Notes under the pieces: generated by a model
What the model was told of the DNA's origin: nothing
The model's input: only the letters and a program-made list of their open reading frames with translations
Databases searched by the model: none
Made by a program: the position numbers and the translations under genes
Shown: positions 24,701 to 35,808 of the stretch, one piece after another
How the letters are laid out: every line of letters begins with the position of its first letter
How positions within the stretch are numbered: position 1 is the first letter of the stretch
Source of the DNA: Mesotaenium endlicherianum
Lineage: Eukaryota > Streptophyta > Zygnematophyceae > Zygnematales > Mesotaeniaceae
Length of the DNA stretch: 64,000 nt
NCBI GenBank assembly: GCA_009602735.1
Contig: WELA01006442.1
Coordinates: forward strand, 30,700-94,699
Direction of reading: 5' to 3'

Positions 24701-24735
24701 TACAAAGAAAACTGTGATAACTGCTCCGATACCAC

Positions 24736-25452
24736 TGAAATGAATCAACTTACCAAATAGGCGATTAACAATTAATGAAGATCTTTACATCAGCAAATAA
24801 TCTTTATGGTAATTTCTATTGATTGATTAAACAGCAATAAGACAACACACTAGCAGTGGTCAATGCTCAAATCAAATGTAAGTAAACTAGCATCAGTAAT
24901 GCAATCAGTAAACTCATACATAAGCAAGGCTAGAAGACAGTGCATATCAATGGCTTCTCGCCTTCGATTCAGATCTCTCTCAGGTAAGCTGTACAAGAGA
25001 GTTGACCTCGTTTTCGAATGCCAAACTCAAGGGCAATACCTAGCATGTGTACATGGAATGAGTTACTGTTCAACAGCAAGTGCGATGGCATCGCCTACCC
25101 GGGAGTTAACCACGTTGGTAGGACCTCGGTTAACCAAATTCACCGCCATCTCCTATCATCCCGAATCGCCATCAATCCGAAGGATGTCATCTGGCCATTC
25201 ATCTAGCATACAACACTTAGATGCATATCTAGGCAGTTCGCTACTATCGAGTACGGTAGGTAGCTGGCTGTCAATGAATGTGTTAGCAAGCTGACCCAAT
25301 AGACTTCAGCTTACTGCCCCCGGCTGAGTCATTAAACTGGTAATTATATAAAGTCCAGCAGGCTCAGTACTAAGTAAGTTCAGCAGACTGAACTTTATTT
25401 AACTATTATATTTAAATGGACATTACATCTACCAATATACTGATTCATTACA
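24736..25452 (-). repeat. 5' LTR of A1
   Basis: Complete LTR-A in reverse orientation, bounded on the left by the complement of GTGGTATCGGAGCAG (primer site) and on the right by TGATTCATTACA. The methyltransferase part of element M starts at the next base. Confidence 0.9.
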
Positions 25453-26058
25453 CCCGACGTCAGTGCCGACTTTGCCCTCTACAGCAGCTACGTCGATCGC
25501 AAAGCCGTCATCGACGCTGCCCAGATTGGCTCGTTCGCGCATCGCGTCCGCGCCTACTTCACCAACCTGGCGATGCCGAGCACGCTCGAGGCTTTGGCAG
25601 CCGCCCATCCGCGCCACGCGCGCAACGTCCACTCAATCCTTGATGCCCCTTGGCTGGCGCAGCGGGTGACGATGCTGCCACATCCCTCGCAGGCGCAATG
25701 CGAAGTCCTTCACAACGTTACTCGAGCGCTCCCCACCTTTGTCAGCCGCTACGACAGCGATGCCTCTGTGGGCGCTCAGCGCGGGATGGTCATTGACCTC
25801 AAGACTGGCATGTTTGACAGGCCCCGCCCGACGAAGATGGAACGCGCCATGGGCTTCCCGCCGCACCTCACGGAGTTGGACGGTCTCACAGAGGTGAACC
25901 GCATTTGCCTCCTGGGACAGGCGATTGACGCCCACGTGCTCACATGGATCCTTCTTCAGACACAGGCCTTGGCACCTCTTTACGCGGAGGCACGCCACCC
26001 AGAGGTGCCTCGGCCTGCTGACGCCATGGACGAGGACTCCCCTGACGATGACGACTAG
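25453..26058 (+). pseudogene. C-terminal part of a retroelement-borne C5 DNA methyltransferase
   Basis: About 201 residues are open from the LTR junction. They include a motif-VIII-like AHRVRAYFTNL (about residues 29-39), the MERAMGFPPH block (about 129-138) typical of the region before motif X, and motif X LLGQAIDAHV (about 153-162), then an acidic end SPDDDD. The upstream catalytic PCQ and ENV motifs are not present because the copy is cut at the A1 LTR. The sequence is GC-rich, unlike its neighbours. A glutamine replaces the usual asparagine of the motif X GN pair, as also in the 14-16 kb fossil, suggesting a common family. The enzyme class methylates cytosine C5. Its position directly before a reverse transcriptase makes it retroelement cargo. 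Confidence 0.82.
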
Positions 26059-28086
26059 GCTCCGCCCGGCACCGCGTGGCATTCCCAGTGCAAGGGGCCT
26101 GCCCCGCAGGCTTGCGCACGCCATCGGTCCCCGCCACCGGCTCGTGACAATTCTGGTTCGCTGGGGGGGGGACGCAGGAGAGAGGAGGCCTCACAGCGAC
26201 CGGGGAAGTTCCGGTCGCCATTTTATTTTCCTAGCTCGCAACCTGAGGCAGGCGGTGCATTGCAACTGGCAGCAGCTGCCAAGGCGGGGGCACCCATTGC
26301 AGGCTGCGCATAGACAGCTGCAGGGCAGGTGACACCTGCAGCGCCACAACTTACGCCAGCAGCAGGGCAGGAGGAGCCAGCTGCAAGGCAAGAGCCCTCA
26401 CCAGCTGGGCCTACATGGAAGCTGGGGGGGTCTCTCACTGACGCCCAGGCAGCACAGCTGACGACACTGCTGGATGGGAGACGCAGCGTCAGCTTCGCCA
26501 GCGGCATGCATGACCTCGGGCGCTACAAGGGGGATCCCATGCGGACCCTTCTCACGTCCAAGGAGCCTATCTTCCTCAAGAGATATCGTTACAGTCACTT
26601 CGAGGATAGTCCAATCGGCGCACAGACAAGCAAGCTGGAGGATAGTAGGCTCATCAGGGAGTCTTTGTCTCGCTACGACGCGCCCACGATCATGCCAGCC
26701 AAGAAGGATGCCTCGGGCAATTGATCCGAGAAGAGGATGTGCGGTGACTATCGTCGGCTGAACGAGGTCACTGAGCAAGACAGGTGCCCTATGCCAACGC
26801 TAGATGAGATCTTCGATGACATTGGCACCTGTACTTGGTTCTCAGTGCTGGACCTGCGCCAGGGCATCAACCAAATTCCCATCGCCGAGAGGATCAGCAT
26901 AAGACGGCAATCTGGGGGGCACAGCGCCTCTATTAGTGGGTGGTGATGCCTTTTGGGTTGAAGAAAGCGCCGGCCACCTTTCAGAGGGTCATGGATAAGG
27001 AGCTGGCAGGGCTTCCCTTCGCCCGGTGCTACATCGATGACGTGCTCGTCTTCAGTGAGACGTTTGAGGAGCACGTGGCCTACATCATTGCCGCGTTGGA
27101 GCGCTTGGAGGCCGCGGAGCTCAAGTGCCATCCCGGCAAGTGTACGTTTGGGACTCGAGAGGTGGAGTACCTTAGGCATCTGCTCTCTTTGAGCGATTTG
27201 GCGCCGCAGCTGGCCAAGATCTCAACGATCACGGGCGTTCCACCTCCCACAGAACTCTCGCAGCTGCGGGCCTTTCTTGGCATCGCCAATTACTATCAGG
27301 GTTCAGCGAGCTGGCCAAGCAACTCAACGACTTGTTGCGGAAGGATGTTGCTCATGTGTGGGGGCCAGAGCAGCAGGCGGCATTTGACAAGCTCAAGGAG
27401 CTGTTGGTGAGCACACCAGTGCTGCGGCGACCCGACTACAAGAAGCCCTTTGTCCTTGCAGTATGTCACCTCTAAGGTGATGGCTCCAGGCGTCACCACA
27501 AGGGAGCGCGAGCGCGTCCTCAAGCGCAGCCGCGACTTCGTCTTCATGGAGGGGTGCGTGCGCCGGGTGATGGCGAACGGCTCCGTCCTGGTGGTTCTTG
27601 AGCCTGCTATATGTAATCAGCTGGTGCGCCGTGTGCACAAAGCACTGGGACACTTCGGTGTTAAGCGCACGCTCAGCCTTTTTCAGGCCAAGTACTGGTG
27701 GTCTGGCATGACTAAGGTCGTCTCCGACGTCGTCAGCAACTGCACTCTCTGCGACCGTGTGCGCTTGAGCTTCACAGCCAGCACCGTCGCTCTCAGCCTC
27801 CTCCCTATTCAAGGGCTATTCTACAGGTGGTCGCTTGACTTGGCTGGGGAGCTGCCCAAGTCTCGCCGAGGCAACCTCTACGTCTTGGTGATGATTTAGC
27901 ACATGTCCAAGTGGATCAAACTCGTGCCTTTGCCCAGCAAGGCCTGTGAGGGAATTGCTCAGGCCTTCCTCATTCAGGTCCTTAGCCGTTTTGGCGGCTG
28001 CGCTGAGGTGCTAACCGACCAGGGCAAGGAGTTCCAGGGAAGTTTTCAGAAGTTGCTGGAGCGCTCTATGATCGACCACCAAGGTA
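25453..28086 (+). mobile_element. Gypsy element carrying a C5 DNA methyltransferase (M), truncated
   Basis: A plus-strand fossil about 2.6 kb long, cut at both ends. It starts inside a C5 methyltransferase (25453-26058), passes through a low-complexity linker with no protease motif, and continues into Gypsy reverse transcriptase (about 26400-27300, FARCYIDD at about 27025) and integrase (about 27450-28086, with HFGVKRT, CTLCDRV, DLAGELPKSRRGN and TDQGKEFQGSF). The signatures LDLRQG, LAGELP-S-RGN and DQG-EFQGSF match element C and differ from A and B, so M and C belong to one clade. The left end abuts the A1 5' LTR and the right end abuts A2's ORF3. No LTR is visible. It is broken, with several breaks and missing parts. 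Confidence 0.85.
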
Positions 28087-28590
28087 CCGGGCCTGCTCTA
28101 CTGTATAGCCCACCATCTTGGCATAATCTTCGTAGAGGACCACACTAGTGTGTGTCTCGATGTACCTGTCCAGTGCTGCAGCTCCTTCCCCCTGTAGCAG
28201 TGTTGTCTGTTCCAGCTTGTTGATCTCCTGGGCTGCCAGCAATGCTTCCTTCAGGTTATCAAAGTTTTGGCCACCCACCACAGTATACCTGTAAGTGGCC
28301 AAGCTCTTCTGTCTGTCCGCTTCAATCTTTTTCCTTCTCTCCTCCTCTGCCGCTGCCGCTTCCTCTTGTTGTTTCTTCTGTCTCTCCTCCTCAGCTTTCC
28401 TAAGGTTTTCCGCTTCCTGATCCTTCTTCCTCTGTGCCTCTTCTGCCGCCTCTTGTTGTCTGCGGACCCTTTCTTATTCTCTCCTGGTGAGGGACGTCGC
28501 CGCCAGCTCCTTCTGGTATTGCTCCATTGTCCTCCTGGCTTCTTCTGCCTTGCGCTTTCTGTCCTCCTTTTGTGTGGTGGGAGCCATCCT
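28087..28590 (-). pseudogene. N-terminal part of ORF3 of A2 (divergent type)
   Basis: On the minus strand a K/E/Q/R/A-rich predicted coiled coil leads into TYRYTVVGGQNFDNL and, near the junction, LYEDYAKMVGYTVEQA. The corresponding A3 segment reads SYRYTVLGKGFDVL and LYHDYARMVGYTIGEA. Layout and key positions are kept, but by eye only about 35-40% of residues match over the shared 75, far below the neighbouring pol. The function is unknown. It is cut off by the junction with element M. Confidence 0.7.
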
Positions 28591-29049
28591 GTACATGTAA
28601 CCAGGGCACAAGTTAGTAAGATATCGATCTTTGTCATAGGAATTGCAGGCAGAAAGTATGTTCGTATTAATATGGTGGATTCGCTCCTGTTACCTTACAG
28701 GGTGATTGCTAAAAGTTGACGTAGTTGCGGTGCGCTAACATAAACGTATGAACATGTTTTAAGTTGAGTTAAGTGAAGTATTGTTGTGCGAGGCCCTTTT
28801 TCCTTTAGCTCAAGGTGCTTAATGTGGGCCAGGCTGTCCCATCTGTCATTATGCTGACACTTAGGATTCACGTAACTGTCCCTTCATCGCTCTCGCTGAC
28901 TAACTGTCATATAGTTTCCCCTCCAACTTAAATGGAGACAGGACCGCCTGTCACTTTCCCGTGTCAACTGAAATGACAGTTATGGAGGGGCTCTAGCCGC
29001 CCAAAGGTGGAACCGTTTCAACGCCCCTTTGGCATTGGTCAAATGGTCC

Positions 29050-32000
29050 TTAAATTCCCAAGTGTCCCCAGAGGCATCGTAACCCTTCCATCAAATGAGG
29101 TTCTTCATGACATATTTAGACGATCGACGAACCGAGCGCGCGTCTAAGATCTCCTCAACCTCATATTCGTCAGAGGCGCCGTCCCTGACAGCGGGGACCG
29201 GTCCCGGTTGGACAGGTAACCGACCTGTGAACAGAGTATCACCTTTGATGTATGGTTCCAGGAAGGAGACATTAAAGACCGGGTGACCCTTGTATTCGGC
29301 TGACATGTTCAGTTTGTAAGCATTCGGACCGACACGACGCACCACCGAATATGGACCGACCCAGACAGGGCCAAGCTTTTTCTAGACCACACCAGGGAGG
29401 TACAGGTGCTGAGAGTGCAGTTTGACTAAATCGCCCTTAGAAAATGTCAGCTCGCGACGGTGCTGATTAGCGTATTTTTATTGATTTTCTTGGGCTTTGT
29501 GCAGGTTTTGTTGGACTTCTGACAGGGTGTCAATAAACTCCTGAGTTAATTGGAGGGAGACCGGATTGTCAATCCCTTGAGGGTGAGTTAAAGACTCTCC
29601 TAGCACATCTGAAGGAGACTTAGGGACTCTACCCAGGCTCAGTTCAAAAGGAGTCTTGCCCGTGGACGCGTGCACCGCGCTGTTGACCGCAAACTGAATT
29701 TGAAGCAACAGGTCATCCCAATTATCTTGTTTTTGGTTCATATATGCTCTCAGCACCTCCTGCAGAACTCGATTAGTTCTTTCAGTCTGCCCATCAGTCT
29801 GAGGGTGGTTTGCTGTGCTGAGCAGTTGTTTGACTCCCATTAACTCCATTAAAGCTCTCCAAAACTTAGAGGTAAATTTTTAGTCTCTGTCAGAGATGAT
29901 ATTAGAGGGTAGCCCATGTTGGCATACTACATGTCTCGCTGTTTCAAGTGCAGTTACTTTGACAGTTGTGGGGATGAAAATGACCATTTTTGTCAGTTTA
30001 TCCACGACTACCAGTATCGAATCATGCCCATCAGCAGTTCGTGGCAGTGTGACCACCCAGTCCATGGATATTGTTTCCCAGCGGCCCGCTGGGATGGGAA
30101 GCGGTTGCAATAGACCTCCCGGTGGTGTGTGCCTAGACTTATTCCTTTGACACTGATCACAAGACTTGACATATTTCAAGACCTCCCGGGGCAACTCCTC
30201 CCAATGATAATGTTTTGCCAGTTTGCCAACAGTTTTGGTCTGCCCCAAATGCCCCCCCAGTAAACTGTCATGTGCTTGACTCAATAAAAGGGACCTTATT
30301 TCCGAGGTATTAGGAATGACCAGCTTCAGCCTGCCTGAAGTGGTTTCAGTCACCCAGACCCCTCCCTTAAGCTTATACCCGAGTGCAGTAGCACGACACA
30401 TACTAGTAGTGGGGCTGGGCTCAAATGTTGGGTCAGAAAGGTAGGCTTTCCTAAGTTGTTCAAGGAAGGACTTTTTCACCTTTAGTGAAGTGAGTCCACA
30501 CAGGACTTTATCTACAGCATGCTCACTAAAGTTCCTTTCTTGCAAGTCAGGTCTTCCAGAGAGTGCATCAGCAGGATTCAACTTCCCTGGTTTGTAGTTG
30601 ATCTGGACTTGGAACTGCTCCAGCATTTGGCTCCAGCGGTTCTCCCTCCTCGACAGCTTGGACTTCTTCCGAAAGTGGATCAGAGCTAGATGATCTGTAA
30701 TCACCTTAAAGGCTTTACCATGTAAGTATGCTCTCCACTGTTTGAGCACATGAATGATAGCTAGCAGCTCCTTATCATGCACTGAGTAATTAATATTTGC
30801 TGGATTAAATTTCATAGACTCGTACAACACAGGGTGCCACTCCAGCCGTACCTTACCATCCTTTGTGGTCTTGTCAGCAGGCTGCAACAAAATAGCACCC
30901 ATGGCAAAGTCAGAGGCATCAGTGACCACCTGCACGGGTTTGCTGGGGACATACACGGCTAGCACTGGGGCAGAACAAAGGGCCTCTTTAAGGGTTTGGA
31001 AGGCAGCCTGCTGCTCTTCCCCCCACACATACCCTATGTCTTTCTTAGTAAGGTCAGTCAGTTTACTGGCCTTTGTGGAATAATTCTCAATAAATCTCCA
31101 AAAGTAATTAGCCAACCCGAGGAAGGACATAACTTCAGAGACAGACAGTGATACTGGCCAGTCCCTTATGGTCTGGACTTTCTTAGGATCCACACTGATG
31201 CCGTCTTTACTGACAACGTGGCCTAAGAATTCAATACTTTCTTTAAAGAAATCACACTTGCTCATTTTAGCATATAAGTGATTCATTCTTAGAGTGTCCA
31301 GGACTGTCTTTAAGTGTTCAGCGTGCTGAGCTTCATCTTCAGAGAAAAATAAAATATCATCTTGAAAAACTTGCACAAACTTATCCAAATAAGGTTTGAA
31401 ATTGTCATAGCACTCATGAAGGTGGCAGGAGCATTAGTCAGTCTAAATGGCATCACGTTGAACTCATAGTGTTCAGAACGTGTACGGAAGGCAGTCTTGT
31501 GTTCATCCCCCTCAGCAATTCTGATTTGATGATAACCACTCTTGAGATCTATCTTACTGAACACCTTAGCACCAGACAGGGTATCAAGCAAGTCCTCGAT
31601 CCTGTGTAAAGCATACTTGTTCTTCACTGCAATTCTGTTCAGGGCTCTGTAATCCACACTCATCCGCATACTGCCATCCTTTTTTTCTTAACAAATAGGA
31701 TGGGTGCGCCGTAAGGTGATTTACTGGGAGAAATATAACCATTTTCCTCAAGCTCTGCAATCTGTGTTTTCAACTCCTCGCTCTCCACATAAGACAAGCC
31801 ATACGTGCGTTGCCAGGGTGGCTGACTCCTAGGTAATAAATCAATCCTATGATCTACTTCCCTCTTAGGGGGTAGTCCTAGAGGCATATTAAATACATCC
31901 GTGTACTGAGCAACAATTTTTGCAGCAGTAGGGTGCTCCGGAGGGCTTACCTTTTTCTCAACCACTTCTTCAGGTTGAGGAGGTACCTCTCTTAGCAGCA

Positions 32001-34250
32001 GACAGAACATTCTGTCTTCCTTCTGGTTCCAGCTTTTGACGAACTCCATTGCATTCAGCAACTTGCATCCTTCTGGAAGCCTCTTCTTNCCTGGAAGCCA
32101 CTCCTTTTCCTTCATTTGCCATCCATACAGGACAAGAGGAAGAGCACTGGTGGGAGCCAAGTTAGTATGCCCATCACTGGCTCCTCTCACTTTAACTGTA
32201 CCTCTGCTCCAACTTTCTTCAGCTTGATGTCTATTAAGCCAGGACATGCCTAGCACAAGATCATAAAAGCCAGTATTGAGTACCGCAAATATAAGCGTTT
32301 CAGTTAGAACTGTAGTGCCAGAACCGAACTGGACCTCAATAGGCTTGGTTATAACTCCTCCCGGGATACTTGAGACATCTCCAAGGAATATTTTTCTATT
32401 CCTTTGGGTGACAGTAGGCAGCCTTAGCCGCTTAACTAAGTCCTTGTGGATAAAAGTATGTGACGCCCCTCCGTCAACAAATGCCCTCACCTTCCTACCT
32501 GCAATCATGCAATGCAGTAGGATAGGGGGGACCGTCTTTTCCTGACTTTCGCATTGTTCTCCTGACGTAGCAAAGAAATGTTGGACATCAGGTGGAACAA
32601 GAGCATGTAGAGTGTGCACTCTCTGGACGTCTATATTGCTAATGGTCTCCTTTTTCTGGTTGTCAAGCATGAATAGTGAATCCAGTTCAGCAAGACCCAT
32701 AATACCTGCTACGAGGGCAGCTAGTGACGACTCACTATCTCTAGCATCCTCACAGTCAGTAGACTGGATAACTGACTGTTGTTGTCTTTTAAAGGCTGGT
32801 CTTTTCTCTCGACCTTAGGAAGGTGCTTGATTGGACAGTGCTCTTTGAAGTGACCTGGCTGCTGGCAATGAAAGCAAATCAATTTTGCCGAGGCTGGTCT
32901 CGGCTTAGTCCTACCACCACCCCTTCCATAGCCACCTCGAGAGGAACCACCTCTACCTCTAGACTGAATAGCATTGTACTCATACTCATGTTCATCACCC
33001 TGATTATCCTCAACCTGGTCTCCTTCAATTGCATTGTAGGGACCGTGGGGCTATTTGACAATCTTAGACACCAAAGCATTACTCTGGCGCTTGTGATTGA
33101 ACTGCTGCTGATCCCAGGCGTCAGCATCCTGGATCAAGTCAGCCAGTTTCTCATACTTCTTCTCAGCGAAATGACCAGAGACTTCGGATTTCAAGCCATA
33201 CCTGAAGTATGCTATCCTATACCGTTCTGGCAAATCTGGTTGTTTCATCATGTTCTCTTGGAACTTTTGAGCATACTCAGCAACTGAAGTGGTCTGCTTC
33301 AGTGTCAGGGAGATCATGGCATAGATAGCTTTCTCCTACTGGTTGATGACATCAAACTTCTCATGCAACTTCTTGACAAACTCTCCCCACGTAGGGTCAC
33401 CGAGTTGCCGAGCCTTACGCTCTCCTTTCCAGTAAAACCACCAGTCTGCGGCACTGCCTTTCAGTAGCGCACCGGTGTGCCTGACCTTCTCGTAATCTTG
33501 CAGTTCTGGGTAGTTCTCCAGCCACTGCTCAACATCCGCGAGAAACTTGATCAGGTAATATTTTCTGTTTCCCTCAGGATCATAGTCCTGGGGAGGTTTC
33601 GGCTTGGGCTTACTAGGCCCTCGGCCACCACCACTAGTGGTTTGAGACCCCAGTTGGTCTCTGTCCTGCAGTAGAAACATTATGATTCTTTTGTCCTCCT
33701 GTTGGGACTGATACATGGTCGCCATTTGCGACTGCATCTGAACGAACAATGCTCCCAAGTCTACATTTTGGGGTGGTAGATTAGCAAATGCAGCAGCAGC
33801 ATTGGCATCTACTCGCTGAGTAGTGTCCTCAACAGTCCCTCTCGCTCCTGCAGCAGCAATTCCTGCCGCATTCAGCTAGTCACGTATTTGACCTAGGGGT
33901 ACATTGAGTTGTACAGCAGGAGGTGGGTTCAGAACATTGGTCCTTGATACCATAAGTTCTTCAATAGTGCGTTCGTCAGCTGGCTGTCCTTCCCTCCTTT
34001 CTGTATCTTCAGCGGCCTTTGCTACTTGTTCAGCTTCTAGCCTGGCTATCTCCTCCTTAGCTTGCTGAGCTGCGATTGCGGCAATAGCAGCTGCCTCATC
34101 CGCAGCCTCCCTAGCTGCAGTATCTGCTACTGCTTCCGAATAGGTACGATTTCCCGCTACATGGCTTTTCGCCTGGTTTTCGACATTCTCGTTATCCTGG
34201 TTCTCCATGTCTCGGGAGTTGCTAGTTCGAGACCTTGTCCTTACCATACA
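29050..34250 (-). pseudogene. gag-pol of A2 with chromodomain
   Basis: Reading leftwards: gag from an ATG about 30 bases past the primer site (N-terminal A/E-rich region, capsid-like core), zinc knuckle region (about 32885-32840), protease with FVDGGASHTFIHKD (about 32480-32440), reverse transcriptase (about 31750-31330, DLKSGYHQI), RNase H (about 30970-30570), integrase (about 30330-29480, [27 protein letters not shown]) and the start of the chromodomain (about 29200-29050, YEVEEILDARSVRRSSKYV). It has the same order as A1 and A3. The family uses D-G-G at the protease site, as in several plant chromoviruses. It is a fossil copy. Confidence 0.87.
32089..32089. other. Single N, assembly join
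   Basis: One unresolved base. The sequence after it (CCTGGAAGCC) repeats sequence just before it (TTCTGGAAGCC), which suggests a short overlap left at a contig join, not real biology. Confidence 0.8.
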
Positions 34251-34281
34251 AAGAAGACTGTGATAACCGCTCCGATACCAC

Positions 34282-35011
34282 TGAAATGAATTGACTTACC
34301 AAATAGGCGATTAACAATTAATAAAGATCTTTATATCAGCAAGTAATCTTTATGGTATTTTTCGTTAACTGTTTTAACGGCAAAGGACAGCACACTAGCA
34401 GTGAATAATACTCGTCAGTCAAATGAGAGTAAACTAGTCAATAATGCAAATCAGTAAACTCATACATAAGCAAGGTTAGAAGACAGTACGTATCAATGGC
34501 TTCTCGCCTTGGATTCAGATCTCTCTCAGTAAGCTGTACAGGAGAGTTGGCCTCGTTTCCGAATGCCGAGCTCGAGAGCAATGCCTAGCGTATGTACATG
34601 GAATGAGTTTACTGTTCAACGGCCAGTGCGATGGCACCGCCTACCCGGGAGTTAACCACGTTGGTAAGACCTTGGTTAACCAAATCCACCGCCATCTCCC
34701 ATCATCCCGAATNTCTGGAATCGCTATCCATCATAGGGATGTCATCTGGCCATTCATCTAGCATACCACACTTAGATGCATATCGAGGCAGTTCGCTGCT
34801 ACCGAGTACGGAAGTCAGCTGGCTGTCAAAGAATGTGTCAGCAAGCTGACTTAAGCTGACTTCAGCCTGCTGCATCCGGCTGAGTCATTAAATTGATACT
34901 AAATATATAAAGTCCAGCAGACTGACTATTAATTAAAGTTCAGCAGGCTGAACTTAATTTACTATTACATTTAAATGAATATTATATCTACTAATATATT
35001 GATTCATTACA
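34282..35011 (-). repeat. 5' LTR of A2
   Basis: Complete LTR-A in reverse orientation, from TGAAATGAATTGACTT to TTGATTCATTACA. It contains the single N at 34713 and a few extra bases beside it. The next bases begin the TGCATGCATGC edge of element C's LTR. Confidence 0.9.
34713..34713. other. Single N, assembly join
   Basis: One unresolved base inside the A2 LTR (CCCGAATN then TCTGGAATCGC). Other copies read CCCGAATCGCC, so the extra bases next to the N are likely an overlap artefact of contig joining. Confidence 0.8.
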
Positions 35012-35013
35012 CA

Positions 35014-35762
35014 TGCATGCATGCATGCATTGGGATTGTTGCGCGTGACCACTTAGCCTTCCAGCTGACAATCACGCCTATGTGGCTGGCTGGCAGTGTT
35101 TAGGATGAACGCTCACGCGGTGACCAGTCACCTAAGGGCCTAGCCGAGGCGGCACACAACGCCCTTTGCAACATCCCCGCTGTACTTGGCTTGGATAGCC
35201 GATTGATCAGTACCTTTCTTGGCACTTGCAAGTCTGGCTCATTGCTGGTCCCATGCCCCTAGCCTTTCGGCTGACGACTCGGTCCACATCCCCATCCCGT
35301 CCTCGGTGTGGGTGTGACGTGTCGTGACCACTTTGCCAGTGACAACAACTTCGACATGACCGCTGACTCGGTCCTCTGGTCGGTGAGTCAATGCTGACTT
35401 CCCGTACCTGGGCGGCCGTGACTTGCGCTGCGCGTGCGGCACCGTTAAGTGGATAACAGTTGCGACAGCTGTCGTGTCTAACAGTGTCGGACCCCTGGCG
35501 CGTGCGTGGCTTCTCAGCACGTGTGCCTTTAACTTGGTTGACGTGTCGGTGCGTCGCTGCACGTGGGAATCGACCGGGTTGATCGTCCCTTGCACGTGTG
35601 TCGGTGACAGACTGGTTGGGATTCGACCCATTCCTGGTCTTCCTGCACTTGCATCATGCGGTGAGGCATCCCACACTCAATGCTTCCCATGTTCAACCAC
35701 TTCCTCATTCAACACTTAGCAGAAATTTTTGAAAAGATAGCTTATCTTCAGTTTCCCCTACA
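35014..35762 (-). repeat. 3' LTR of element C
   Basis: On the minus strand it starts TGTAGGGGAAACTGAAG right after the polypurine tract GAAAGGGAGGGG and ends in a GCATGCATGCA run. Bases 35014-35450 match 51009-51440. One GCAT unit more is present here than in the other copy. Confidence 0.82.
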
Positions 35763-35808
35763 CCCCTCCCTTTCAGCCGAGGCGTCCCTGCCTTCCTGCT
35801 AAAAGCTT

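Larger units (their letters stand above)
16411..25452 (-). mobile_element. LTR-A Ty3/Gypsy chromovirus with ORF3 (A1)
   Basis: A minus-strand element of about 9.04 kb: 5' LTR 24736-25452, primer site 24722-24735, gag-pol about 24700-19390, spacer with polypurine-like motifs about 19390-18965, ORF3 about 18965-17340, polypurine tract about 17129-17143 and 3' LTR 16411-17128. The two LTRs differ at roughly a tenth of positions by eye, so this is the oldest of the long A copies, or a recombinant. The five bases outside the two ends (CCACC and CCCGA on the plus strand) do not match. Both flanks are methyltransferase sequences in opposite orientations, which a simple insertion does not explain. 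It is heavily broken, with well over a dozen breaks. Confidence 0.9.
28087..35011 (-). mobile_element. LTR-A Ty3/Gypsy chromovirus with divergent ORF3 (A2), 3' truncated
   Basis: A minus-strand element with 5' LTR 34282-35011, primer site about 34267-34281, gag-pol about 34250-29050, spacer about 29040-28600 and the first part of ORF3 (about 28590-28087). It ends at a junction with element M, so the rest of ORF3 and the 3' LTR are missing. Gag and pol are about 93-95% like A3 by eye, while ORF3 is far more diverged. Its upstream LTR edge touches the end of element C's LTR. Two single Ns (32089, 34713) lie inside it. It is broken, with about ten breaks. Confidence 0.88.

Noticed and set aside
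28267-28719. Leucine-rich plus-strand open frame resembling membrane segments
   Set aside because: It is the complement of the K/E/R-rich coiled-coil part of A2's ORF3; glutamate and lysine codons read backwards give serine, leucine and phenylalanine.
35014-35034. GCAT run as a microsatellite
   Set aside because: It is the conserved edge of element C's LTR and recurs at 51009 with one unit fewer.
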